This document shows, piece by piece, positions 37,689 to 47,972 of a DNA stretch of 64,000 bases. Source of the stretch: Epiperipatus broadwayi (taxonomy: Eukaryota > Onychophora > Udeonychophora > Euonychophora > Peripatidae); contig JAQFVV010006311.1 of the NCBI GenBank assembly GCA_028023455.1, forward strand, positions 2,402,147 to 2,466,146. Direction: 5' to 3'. Position 1 is the first letter of the stretch. The number at the start of each line of letters is the position of its first letter. A model generated the notes under the pieces. The model was not told the origin of the DNA, searched no databases, and was given only the letters and a program-made list of their open reading frames with translations. The translations under genes were made by a program, and so were the position numbers.

Positions 37689-39878
37689 ATGAATAATCAA
37701 GATAATAATTTAGAGAGTGAAATATCTGAGTTTATTGTCGATGATAGTTGTGAAGAGAAACGAGAAATAGAAAACTTAATCGAAATGGAAACAGTTGTAG
37801 ATAGTGTCCAAATTATAGATAGTAAGATAAAAGAAGAGGTTATGGAAATTAAAACAGTGGAAGAAAAGATAATAGTGCCTAAAAAGGAGGTAGAGAACTC
37901 CCAAATATCTCAAATGTTATTGATGATGAAGGAGATGAATGAAAATATGAATAAAAATAGAGAAGATAGTAATATAAAATTTGATGTTCTTAATGAAAAT
38001 ATGATTAAAAATAGAGAGGATACAAAAGCTCTTAATGAAAATATGAGTAAAAATATTGAGTCTCTTAATGAAAACCTAAATAAAACAAATATAAGATTAG
38101 AATCTCTTAGTGAAAATGTGGACAAAAATAGTAATGAAATCAGAACTTGTGTAGAAAGTATGAATCAAAAACTTAATGAAACCTGTAAGACGGTAGAAGA
38201 TTTTAAGGTGGAAGTACAAGATAAATTTAATAATTTGGATTTGAGATTTGATAGCAATGAAAAAGTCATTGGTTCTTTAAAGGAGGAAATAGAGCACATA
38301 GATTATAAGAATCAGGAATTGCTAAAAAATAAGTTTTCCGAATTTTCTGAGAATACTATAAAGGGTTTGAGCAAGCAAATAGAAGAATCTATCAATCAGT
38401 GTCAGATAAACAATAGCAACTTAAATCAGAAGCTTAATAGTAATAAATCAGATGTTGATCACGAAATTGGTGAAATAAAAGATCATATAGATGAAAGTAT
38501 TAAAATTGTTAAGGAAGAGATAGTGCAGACCAGAATAATTGTGAAAGATGAAATGGAGAAAGAATTAGTAGAGAAGTTCAAGGATTTGATAGTGCAAACT
38601 AGGAGAGATGTAAAGGAAGAAATAGAACAAGATTTGGTTGAGAAATTAAAAGATCTTGGTATTCAGAAAGATGATGAACATAAGTATAGATCTAAAGTTG
38701 GTGAGAATATGAAGCGTTTACAGAAAGATGTAAAAGAACAGGCACAGCAGTTGGAAAAGAATAATAATGAGTGTAGAGAAATAGTAGATCAAAACTTGGA
38801 TAAGTTTAAAAATGAACAGAAGTTATATGTAGAACAAGTGATTGGACAGATAAATTTCGAAGAAAAGTTGCAACAAGTGTATGAACAAATGGAGGAGATT
38901 AAGTCCATAAGTAATAAAACTTTAGAGTTAGGCAAAGAAAAAGTATTGAGTAGTAAATATGAAGACTGTATAACTCCATCCCCAATAGATAGAATAGAAT
39001 GTCTAAGAAAAGGTGAGGATAACCAATTAGAACATACTAATGTTAAAGAAATAGACAGCAGACCAGTTAGGGAAAATATTAGTTGTGACGGAGGTTCGAA
39101 TAGCTCGATGGCATTACGTTTCATGAGGGTCAAACCGTTTAGAGGAGACTATACCGAAAACCCATCTGAGTTTCTGAATAGTTTGGATGAGCTATTTTCA
39201 ATATGTGTTCTAACAGAAAAGGAAAAATTAGCCATCTGTAGTAATCATTTAGGTGGCACTGCCAAAGACTGGTGGCAGTCGCTCTTTGAAAGGCCAAATA
39301 CTTATGGCGACTTTAGATATTTAATTATAGGGAGTTTCTGGAATGCAGACAAACAAGATAGTATTAGGTTCCAGATAACTCAAGAAAAATATCACTCTAG
39401 CAAGGGCAGTTACACTAGTTTCTTTCGAAGCCAGGCTGTCCGATTGAAAACGCTTACTGCATGTCCATTATCTGAAGGGCAGATAGTCAGGATAGTACGC
39501 CATAATTTGCCCAGAAATGTGGAGCAATTATTAATTGCAGCAGACCGTTATTCGATAGAAGATGTGTCAGAGATATTAGACGCACTTGAAATCACTGAAA
39601 CATCTTTAGACAGTAGATTCAAAGCAAATAGGGAAAGAAATAATTATCCGTTATCAAATATTAACATTAACAATAATAGTCAAAGATTTCAAGCAGGTTT
39701 TAAGAGGAGATATAATTCTAGAGATAGAGATAGGGTATCTCCCTATGTTAAGAAAGCAGTTAGATTTGATAAATCTAGGAGTAGGGTAGAGGTACAAAAT
39801 AGTCAACCCTCTACTAGTGGTATTACTACAATTTTAAAAAGACCAAATGTTAAAACAAGTGAGAAAAAGTTAAACTGA
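37689..39878 (+). CDS. gag: Ty3/gypsy Gag, intact
   Basis: The first ATG of the open frame is at 37689, giving 729 codons ending TGA at 39876-39878. The frame is open 27 bases further up, but from a TTG. Residues of about 20-450 are a long charged coiled coil with repeated LNENMxKNxE units. Residues of about 479-640 are a retrotransposon Gag (capsid-like) domain: VKPFRGDYTENPSEFLNSLD, then LGGTAKDWWQSLF, ending near ALEITETS. The C-terminus (about 650-729) is Arg/Lys-rich (FKRRYNSRDRDR...) and has no CCHC zinc knuckle, so nucleic-acid binding probably relies on the basic tail. The absence of stops over 2.2 kb suggests a young element. Protease follows in the -1 frame. Confidence 0.88.
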   Translation: MNNQDNNLESEISEFIVDDSCEEKREIENLIEMETVVDSVQIIDSKIKEEVMEIKTVEEKIIVPKKEVENSQISQMLLMMKEMNENMNKNREDSNIKFDVLNENMIKNREDTKALNENMSKNIESLNENLNKTNIRLESLSENVDKNSNEIRTCVESMNQKLNETCKTVEDFKVEVQDKFNNLDLRFDSNEKVIGSLKEEIEHIDYKNQELLKNKFSEFSENTIKGLSKQIEESINQCQINNSNLNQKLNSNKSDVDHEIGEIKDHIDESIKIVKEEIVQTRIIVKDEMEKELVEKFKDLIVQTRRDVKEEIEQDLVEKLKDLGIQKDDEHKYRSKVGENMKRLQKDVKEQAQQLEKNNNECREIVDQNLDKFKNEQKLYVEQVIGQINFEEKLQQVYEQMEEIKSISNKTLELGKEKVLSSKYEDCITPSPIDRIECLRKGEDNQLEHTNVKEIDSRPVRENISCDGGSNSSMALRFMRVKPFRGDYTENPSEFLNSLDELFSICVLTEKEKLAICSNHLGGTAKDWWQSLFERPNTYGDFRYLIIGSFWNADKQDSIRFQITQEKYHSSKGSYTSFFRSQAVRLKTLTACPLSEGQIVRIVRHNLPRNVEQLLIAADRYSIEDVSEILDALEITETSLDSRFKANRERNNYPLSNININNNSQRFQAGFKRRYNSRDRDRVSPYVKKAVRFDKSRSRVEVQNSQPSTSGITTILKRPNVKTSEKKLN

Positions 39879-40343
39879 AAAGGTCTTTGTGTATTAGTTC
39901 CTCTTTGCAAGGACCCGGTGCTAACAAAATGGGGAACGATCAGATGTGGATGCTAAATACTTTAGATTTAGACATTGATTTTTTAGAACCCTTTACTATA
40001 GGTGAACCGCCTATAATGTATCAATGTCCGGTTGTAATTTTAAATATTGAAAATATAAAAGTTGAAGCATTGATTGACTCCGGAAGCCAAGCTTCCATAT
40101 TATCAGAGTCAACTTATAAAAATCTGGTATGCATAAAAGGTGATATACCTTCATTGCCAGTAAAACAAATACAAGTAACTCTGGCAAATGGAAAGAGAAC
40201 GAAATTAACAAATAAACAAGTTTGGATTACCTTCAAAATTAATAACACAGAGTTTGGGCATGTTTTTCTTATTATGCCTGGATTGATACATGAAGCCATA
40301 ATAGGTGCTGACTTCATGATTTTAAATGATTGTCAAATAGATT
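39863..40343 (+). CDS. pol: Ty3/gypsy Pol, protease part, cut by the gap
   Basis: This frame is -1 relative to gag, is open from 39863 and overlaps the end of gag by 16 nt. It encodes a retropepsin: EALIDSGSQASILSE, with the catalytic Asp codon at 40076-40078, and the downstream AIIGADFMI box near 40300-40320 (the family's hydrophobic-GAD/GRD turn). There is no convincing ATG, which fits synthesis as a Gag-Pol fusion. The frame runs undamaged into the 500 N gap. RT, RNase H and integrase, about 4 kb in related elements, are missing, and the sequence after the gap is unrelated, so the true missing length must be larger than 500 bp or the join is wrong. Confidence 0.85.
39869..39875 (+). promoter_or_regulatory. 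Candidate -1 frameshift slippery site GTTAAAC
   Basis: In the gag frame the codons read G TTA AAC TGA, so the heptamer ends directly at the gag stop. It lies inside the 16 nt where both frames are open (39863-39878). GUUAAAC is a known functional -1 slippery heptamer (arterivirus replicase frameshift). Slippage here would fuse Gag to the protease frame. A stimulatory RNA structure downstream was not established. Confidence 0.6.
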
Positions 40344-40843
40344 NNNNNNNNNNNNNNNNNNNNNNNNNNNNNNNNNNNNNNNNNNNNNNNNNNNNNNNNN
40401 NNNNNNNNNNNNNNNNNNNNNNNNNNNNNNNNNNNNNNNNNNNNNNNNNNNNNNNNNNNNNNNNNNNNNNNNNNNNNNNNNNNNNNNNNNNNNNNNNNNN
40501 NNNNNNNNNNNNNNNNNNNNNNNNNNNNNNNNNNNNNNNNNNNNNNNNNNNNNNNNNNNNNNNNNNNNNNNNNNNNNNNNNNNNNNNNNNNNNNNNNNNN
40601 NNNNNNNNNNNNNNNNNNNNNNNNNNNNNNNNNNNNNNNNNNNNNNNNNNNNNNNNNNNNNNNNNNNNNNNNNNNNNNNNNNNNNNNNNNNNNNNNNNNN
40701 NNNNNNNNNNNNNNNNNNNNNNNNNNNNNNNNNNNNNNNNNNNNNNNNNNNNNNNNNNNNNNNNNNNNNNNNNNNNNNNNNNNNNNNNNNNNNNNNNNNN
40801 NNNNNNNNNNNNNNNNNNNNNNNNNNNNNNNNNNNNNNNNNNN
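40344..40843. other. Assembly gap, exactly 500 N
   Basis: A 500-base run of N is a conventional placeholder, not a measured length. It begins inside an open protease-pol frame and ends in unrelated AT-rich DNA, as expected when an assembler stops in a repeated element. All order and distance between the DBT side and the FZR1 side depend on this join. Confidence 0.98.
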
Positions 40844-43099
40844 CAAAATTATCACAATAACTCACAAAATTTATAAACCAAATAAAAACAAATTATATAT
40901 TTTTATCTGTTAGTTTTATAATGATTCAATGGAATGTTAAAATTTATTTTATCTGTTAGTTTTATAAAGATTCAATGGAATGTTAAAATTTAAAAATATT
41001 GCTATAATGGTCATAAAAAGTATATTTTTCTATACATAGTGCTATATAAAATAATGTCATTATATATGTTTAATTTCAACTAAAGAATGACGGTTTGTAA
41101 ATTGTAAAGACGTCGCAGGTACCATTCGTTCAAACATAACAAATGTAATTTAAAATTAGTGATCGTGTAACACCTTCATGCTCTTATTTCCACACACTTA
41201 AGATTTGCCCATAGATAAACGTTTGGGTTGAAAGAATGGGTGGATTCATTCCATTCTTTCTAAAATACTATCTCATGTCTGGAAAAATTGAGTATTCATT
41301 TATAATTTATCTTTAAAGCGCATGTGCATTGGCTTAATCGCTAATATTACTATTATACATGAATCTTGTAAATTAGTGGGAGAAAGAGAAAAAATAATCA
41401 TAACAAATTGAACAATTTTAAAAATATTTTTTTAATAAAATTATTTTGAAATAAAAAAAAAAAAAGAGGCTTATTGTTAGTGACATTGGTCGTAAATAAG
41501 TAAAATGTTCTATCCTGCTTACATCCACACATATTCATTTTATTTCCAGCTATCTGTAGATCATTGGTTGATAAATATTTTAAGTAGTTTACCATTGCCT
41601 ATAACAAGATATTTTTATGAGTTAATAAATAGCATTCTTAAAATCTTATTTAGTCTCATTATTTATAATTCATTTAGTACACTTGACTCATAAATGTTAT
41701 GGATGTTTTATTCCTAATAATGTTAAAGTATCAAATAACTATTGGTATGGTGATGAACTTGGTCACTGGCTTGCTCAAATACTCTTTTTGCCTTGATTTT
41801 GAATCCGTCTTGAGCAAGAAAGTTTTAAGAACAGGGTTTTGCAATCAATTCTAAGCTATTTTCTTGGCAATGAAATTACAAACTTTAAATTTGTCAAACA
41901 GCTATCAAATAATACACACTGATATTTTTTTATGTTAACAATAATCTTTTTTTTTTTTAATGAGAATTAAAAAATTGATCATTGAAAATTATAGTTAGTA
42001 TGGATTATTGATTATAATTTCCTTCTTAAAGATATCTTATTAGAGATGTTTCATTATAACAAACATGCTCAAATATGAATTTATTAGATGACTTATGCAA
42101 TTTAACAATATATTTTTTATTAATTCTGAAGCATTTTAGAAAAGAGGGCAAGACTTTTACATGTCATTATATAATACCCATACAAATAACTTAATGTGAA
42201 GAAAATTCTTTAGTTTTAAAAAAAGGGCACATTTTCCTAATATATGAAATACACTTATATAAGTATATTTAAATTCTCTGTAAATGAATAAAATATTAAA
42301 TCTTTTTCACTTTTTTCAAGATTTAAAAAAATATATACATATTCTAGATATATTTTGAGAAATATTTTAGCAAACATTATAAGATTATTAAAGAAACTAT
42401 GAAATCAGAAAATATTCAGGAATATTTAAAATGTTTATCAAATATAATAATGTGAAGTAATTCAATTTTCAAAATAAATGGACAATTTTTTTTTGATGGA
42501 ATTTTCTTTCCTTTCCTTTAATGTGTATTAAATATTTGCTTTCACAGAAAAATAAAATTGATTAACACAATAAATTTTTTTAAGACTTGTTGTCTTCTGT
42601 TTAGTGATCGATTGGAATTTTTCACAATATTTCCAAGAAGTGCTATTTAGTACAATTTTTTGTTATCTATTTGCAAATTATTTTATCCAATAAGTTTTTT
42701 TGAGTGATTAACATGAGCAGCTTTTATAAGTAACAATCAGTACTTTTACAATTAGTACTTTTCTTAATACTCTATGAAAAAAAAAACAGACTTGAAAGTT
42801 TATTTTAATATGATTATATCACATCAAAATATCTTTTATTATATACATAATACATATTTTTATATATAAAAGCAACCACTGCACAAAAAAATGAAATCTT
42901 GATCGTTGCATCATTATAAAATCAAACATTAAATCAGATTCAAAATCTGTTATAAATCAATTTAAACAATATACATATAATTATATACATTAAAAAAGTT
43001 TACAGTGATTTTTTTCCCCCCACTGACTGATTTACAAGCTGGAATGGCAACACTTAAACGTGATAAATAATGATACTTCTAATGGAAACGTTATGCTGG
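40844..43099. other. AT-rich; FZR1 3' flank and likely 3' UTR
   Basis: Features seen: a 46 bp tandem duplication at 40902-40993 ('atctgttagttttataaNga'), and a perfect 10 bp hairpin at 41230-41260 (GAAAGAATGG ... CCATTCTTTC). On the minus strand several AATAAA signals lie within about 0.3 kb after the FZR1 stop (for example near 42836-42841 and 42799), so the 3' UTR probably ends near 42.8 kb. No pol remnant of the gypsy element was found here. Confidence 0.45.
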
Positions 43100-43141
43100 T
43101 CATCGTATACTAGTAAAAAGATTTAATGCAGATTTGGATTC
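43100..43141 (-). CDS. FZR1: FZR1 last coding exon, C-terminal IR tail
   Basis: After the acceptor ...tttttcag the minus strand reads ESKSALNLFTSIR and a TGA stop (43100-43102). The final LFxxIR is the Ile-Arg tail by which Cdh1/Cdc20 activators dock on the APC/C through TPR subunits such as Cdc27/APC3. It joins in phase 0 to the exon at 47601-47693, giving ...SKARSQK/ESKS..., the same joint as in human FZR1 (STK/ESVS). The exon is only 42 coding bases and isolated by a 4.5 kb intron. Confidence 0.93.
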   Translation of the reverse strand, partial: ESKSALNLFTSIR

Positions 43142-45207
43142 CTGAAAAAATAAAAAATCATACTTCGTATAACACAAATCACAATCAAAACTTTCAATAA
43201 AATGCAATAAATATCTATGTAAATCAAAGTTAAAAAAAAAAATAGTAATTACATATATGTGTGTATAAGTATATGATCATACATTCATTAATAGGTGTTT
43301 TCTCTATTAGATATTTATAACTGTTAGTTCATTTTTATAGCTATCAAAATTAATAATTGTACTATATAAGTTAGAATTATCAAAAAATGCATCATTCAGA
43401 TAAAACTAATCAGTAAAAAATCATGTCAAGGTTGCTGAATTATGATATTGAGAGAATGAAAAAATATTTTCTTTAATTAAATAACTTAAAATAATATTCG
43501 ACAGAAAAAAGAGGAAGGGGGGATTATTAAACACTAAAATTGCTAATCTGGATTTTCAAGTTAGTCATGATATGGAAGCAAAATTATCTTCCAAGACTTA
43601 TTTTAGATATAATTAAGTCTGTTCTTGATTCATTAGCAAAAAAAATGATCTGGTTCTCTATTAATCATTATATTATTAAAATTATTTTTCTGAAATGTGA
43701 AGACAGAAATTCAAATTGTAAAGATGCAATTCTTTTCTGGACATGGTCACTTGTCTTTCTTTTTTTTTTTTTTGAATGTATCAGAAATAAAACATGGACT
43801 TGAAAAACATTATTTATATTCAATCGCACAATGACAATCTTTTACATGAAATTGAGAATATTTTTAACATATAGATATTTACTTTTTGAATTATACAAGA
43901 ATAAAGATAACTTACATAACACTATATCTATGCTATTGATTCATTCAGAGTTGGGCAATTGTATCAATACATCTCTTAGTAATCTTAAAAATAAAAAGGC
44001 TATCTGTCCGTGAATTATTTGAAGAGTTTTAAAAGATGGTGATATTTATTAACTTCAAATTACTGAAAATTTTTCAGAAATATATGAACCCATGAAATTT
44101 TATCTGCTATTAAAATAATGATTTCTTTTTCCAATTTATAAAAATAAGTAGAAGCTTATAGGAAGTATTGTTGAATTATTATTATCTAATGCAACAAAAA
44201 CAATTTAATAATTTAATGAAAATATTATTTCCAATCATGGATAAATGTTTTCCAAAAAAACTAATTTTAGAGAATCAATTCATAATAGGTTTTGCTGCCA
44301 GATAAAGGCATAAATACTTTCATAAGTAAAAGTGGGATTTTATAAATTGCTTTTATTAATTTAGTTGAGATTTGTACCAATAGTTATTTGTACATGCAAG
44401 TTTATTCATATTTTACAACTGATAATGATTTTATGAAAGGAAGTTTTAAGGCAAATGAGGAGAATAAAGAATGAATACTATTTCCAAATTTATTTTTTGT
44501 TTTTTATATCGATGGTCTTTGAAATAGTTTATAAGCAATATTATAAAACTAATATCAAATATAACAGATTTAATAATGAGATTTTTAATTTGATTAAAAG
44601 TAAAAACAACTTCAACTTCCTGGATCTAAATTTTTAACATCCTGATGACTACGAGTCTTGTGAATTCAAAGAATAATCTACACAAAATGTTCTTAATATT
44701 TTGAAAACAACCTAATCAAGAATTTGGTTTAGTAATTAATAATAAAAAATCTAGGTGCTTTTAAGAGCCATTGGCTGAAAATTTTTTTAGCTTGAACGAT
44801 TAATTTAAGAATGTGGATTAGTTTGAACATCAATGAATTTGAATGTGCATAGGCTTTAATGTATTGTTGCATTTATTAAATTAATAATATTTCATCATAG
44901 TGAAATACATCAAATAAATTAATTGATATATAGGCTTATTATTCTATCAAACAATGTAAAAAACAAATCATCTACTGATTTTATATATAGAGAGTGGAAA
45001 AATTTTATAATACTATCAAAATACAATGGCAAGTTCATAAAACCAATTTTTATATTATCAGTTCTTTTGAAGTGTGATAATCTGAATCTATAATTATAAA
45101 AACCATTTTTATTTTTCTAGGCATGTGAATGAAGAGTTTTGAGAATCTTAAAAAAATATTTAATTATGAACTTAAAATAAAAAGGAAAGGCAGATCCTAT
45201 TTATAAA
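43142..45207. other. FZR1 intron: AT-rich, possible old retroelement
   Basis: This is part of the last FZR1 intron (43142-47600). Around 43540-44640 plus-strand frames are somewhat longer than elsewhere. One contains NNFNFLDLNF, vaguely like the LPFLDV block of Penelope-like RTs, but the catalytic part is not convincing. I do not call a gene. Confidence 0.35.
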
Positions 45208-46238
45208 CATTATTAAAATTATTTCAAAAACTCTAAAGAGAAAAACTATCAATAACAATTATGTACACTGGCACAATATTATTGAGGTTAGAATAGTAGA
45301 AAATGATATAATTAGACAAAGTGTTGAAATCTTCTAGAGAGAGGTTTGCAAGAAGAGGCAGAATAATTGTCTAAGAAACCAGTTCATAACATACATGAAC
45401 ACATTTGTAATTCATGGATGAGTATTAACATCACATGATCACTATTCTTTATGCTTACACAAGCTGTTCACACAGAGGCAAAACTCATCTTTGTACAAGT
45501 TTAAGTAAATGCAGATAGCCATTTTGCTTGTATATAGATATTGCTCTTTTGATCAAAGATTATTATAAGTTACCAATCATATTATTTTAAATACAAGTAT
45601 ATTTTACATACCTGGAGTCTATATAGGGGGGATTTAAACACAGACTTTCAAGCTCCCTTCAACCATCCACTCTATCTCTTACAACCAATATACATGACCA
45701 CACAAAGACAAACGATCTCACATTATTAAAATTATTTCAAAAACTCTAAAGAGAAAAACTATCAATTAACAGTTATGTACACTGGCACAATATTACTGAG
45801 GTTAAAATAATATGAAATGATATAATTAGACAAAATGTTGAAATCCTCTAGAGGGAGAAGTTTGCAAGAAGAGGCAGAATAATTGTCTAAGAAACCAGTG
45901 TATAACATACATGAACACATTTGTAATTCATGGATTAGTATTAACATCACATGATCACTATTCTTTATGCTTACACAAGCTGTTCACACAGAGGCAAAAC
46001 TCATCTTTGTAGAAGTTTAAGTACATGCAGATAGCCATTTTGCTTGTATATAGATATTGCTCTTTTGATCCAAGATTATTACAAGTTACCAATCATATTA
46101 TTTTAAATACAAGTATACTTTATATACCTGGAGTTTATATAGGGGGGATTTAAACATAGACTTTCAAGCTCCCTTCAGCCATCCACTCTATCTCTTACAA
46201 CCAATAGACATGATCACACACATGTGAAAAAGACAAAT
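45208..46238. repeat. Family D repeat, two tandem units of 513 bp
   Basis: 'cattattaaaattatttc' begins units at 45208 and 45721, and the two units agree closely throughout ('gagatagccattttgcttg'-type blocks, 'ggagtNtatataggggggat'). They share 'aacatcacatgatcac' and the 'aggcaaaactc' block with family C, which places them in the same superfamily. The second unit runs on into the ribozyme at 46239. At the joint with the second unit the first is cut just before that ribozyme. Confidence 0.85.
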
Positions 46239-46293
46239 GATCTCCAGTAAATGTATTTCATGCTGAACCAGCACTCATCAGTTGGTCCAGATC
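46239..46293 (-). ncRNA. Hammerhead-like ribozyme, family D, left arm
   Basis: Minus-strand reading: outer stem I GATC, inner stem I CCA plus a bulged A, a perfect core box CTGATGA (46275-46281), stem II GTGCT/AGCAT (one G-U) with loop GGTTC, then GAAAT, a short AT-rich stem III, and TGG plus GATC closing stem I. Stem I has internal loops, as natural hammerheads often do. Stem III is degenerate in this copy compared with the right arm. Confidence 0.5.
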
Positions 46294-46572
46294 ATCATCT
46301 CCCACACCCACATATATATAATCAGTGCCCGGGTTATATTAAGATAGCAAATCTTCACATTTTAATTTTCAGGCTTCAATCTACTCCACTCTTCAGCCAT
46401 CCATACATTGAAAATAACACCCAAATTCCTTGTTATTACCATGTTGATCTCAAGTCACTCTGACTCCTCATGTATAGGGCCATGAGTTGGACTAGATTGA
46501 AGCCTGTCCATTAAAGTGTGAAGATGTACTATCTTAATATAAACCGGGCACATTATATATGTGTGGGAAATG

Positions 46573-46626
46573 ACCTGGACCAACTGATAAGTGCTGGTTC
46601 AACACAAAATACGTATATGGGAGATC
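46573..46626 (+). ncRNA. Hammerhead-like ribozyme, family D, right arm
   Basis: The core box is CTGATAA (46584-46590; G8 mutated to A compared with the left arm), stem II is GTG/CAC, followed by AAAAT where GAAA is expected. Stem III ATACGTAT is a perfect palindrome. The stem I 3' side is TGGGAGATC. Two core changes make this arm probably inactive. It is useful for reconstructing the family's stem III. Confidence 0.4.
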
Positions 46627-46627
46627 A

Positions 46628-47600
46628 TTAATTTTTATCATGTGTGTGATCATGTGTATCAGTTATATAAAATAAGAGTGGGTGGCTGAAGAGAGCTTAA
46701 AGTATGAGTTCAAATCCCCTATATTACCAATTCTATTATTATATGTTCAGCTACATTTCTTAAATATTAAGACATTTTACAATATTCAGATTAATTTAAA
46801 AATGTAGAAATAGTTAAAAAGATTCATTAAATCATCTAATATAAATAAATTCTTTTGTTTTTTTACTCATTATTACATTAAAAAAAAATTAAAAGTAAAT
46901 GAGATTCCAAAATATTTTTCAAGACAATGAAAACACAAGTAAATTTCCTTTACGAAGAGAAATTTAAAGCTAACTGTAATCTTAAAATGTTTTTGAAATA
47001 TCAAAAAACTTTTTTGTAAATTTTTTTTATTTACATATATAATAAAGTTCCAAAACTTAAAAAAACTATTTCATTTACTATTTATTTTAAAATAATCATT
47101 CACCCTTTCAAAATTATAGATCAAAATCATTTACCACCTATCATTTTTGCATAAAGCCCACTTTTCACAATGAAATGTTAATACTGAAAAACCCAGCACA
47201 TGACAATTCTCATTTCTGTCTTTACGAAATATCCGATTTTAAACTACTGGAATTATGCAATTAAAAGCAGCAGCTTTATTTACCATAATTTTAAGCTATA
47301 ATTCTTTAGAACAAAGACAAAAATCACAACTTTTATCTTTTCATTATTTAATTGAAATTCTTTTCTTTAATACCAACCTAGCTATTTCACTTAATGGAGT
47401 GCCAAAAATATAAGAAGAAAATTATAAAAATGATATGTAAGAAGAAAATTATAAAAATGATACTAAAAAGAAATATGTGCATTAATTTCAATATAAAATC
47501 TAAGATTCAATGGAATGAATTCTTATTTCATAGTGATGTTAAATACTGAAAATTTTCTAAAAATATTATATTAAATGAAAATAAAGAGAAATCAAATGAC
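46628..47600. other. FZR1 intron: AT-rich, nothing recognised
   Basis: No features apart from a 27 bp direct duplication near 47411-47462 ('aagaagaaaattataaaaat'). Confidence 0.5.
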
Positions 47601-47693
47601 CTTCTGAGACCGTGCTTTGCTAAAAACATTCCAAAATCGTAAGGTTTCATCCCCTGCACCAGTAACAATAGCTTCTCCATCAGGTGACATTGC
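47601..47693 (-). CDS. FZR1: FZR1 exon: last WD40 blade
   Basis: 31 codons, minus strand: AMSPDGEAIVTGAGDETLRF followed by WNVFSKARSQK. This is the seventh-blade sequence of Cdh1/Fizzy-related, nearly identical to human FZR1 (AMSPDGEAIVTGAGDETLRF). The acceptor is ...attttag/GCAATG. The donor is AAG/gtcatt, an unusual GT donor lacking the usual +3 to +5 purine pattern. Reading through it would add only Val-Ile before a stop, giving a product without the IR tail. Confidence 0.95.
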
Positions 47694-47867
47694 CTAAAAT
47701 ACATTATATAAAATTTAAATTATTTAAAATTTATTCATAAATGTTTCATATTTAAGATTTCCTATTTTATTTAATAATAATCAATTAGCATATTAATTAT
47801 TTAAAAAATAAAAGAGCTATTGATTTATTGATATCTATCAATAAATCGTATAATTATTTTGACTTAC

Positions 47868-47972
47868 CAGATATAAAACTCTGTAAGAATGACCAGTTAA
47901 TTTGGCAACTTGTGTTAAGGAAGGATATTTCCACACTAAAATTTGATTTTGAGAATATCCATGAGTACTAAC
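47868..47972 (-). CDS. FZR1: FZR1 exon: WD40 blade
   Basis: 35 codons, minus strand: VSTHGYSQNQILVWKYPSLT followed by QVAKLTGHSYRVLYL. Both boundaries are phase 0 (acceptor ...tttttag, donor CTG/gtaagt). The sequence is essentially that of Fizzy-related proteins throughout animals. It is separated from the preceding exon by a 9.8 kb intron that carries the hAT-like element and the family A and C ribozyme arrays. Confidence 0.96.

Larger units (their letters stand above)
46239..46627. repeat. Inverted (foldback) family D repeat
   Basis: Arms of about 135-145 bp (46239-46383 and 46493-46627) are imperfect inverted copies around a loop of about 110 bp. Each arm has a hammerhead-like motif at its outer end, minus on the left and plus on the right. 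'gcccgggttatattaagat' on the left pairs with 'atcttaatataaaccgggc' on the right. Confidence 0.85.

Noticed and set aside
40314-40876. Long open frames on both strands across the N run.
   Set aside because: Artefacts of translating N. Only the protease frame up to 40343 is real.
43540-44640. Possible Penelope-like RT on the plus strand (NNFNFLDLNF and YIDGL in different frames).
   Set aside because: Only one short block resembles the family, the catalytic Asp pair is not convincing, and composition alone could explain it.
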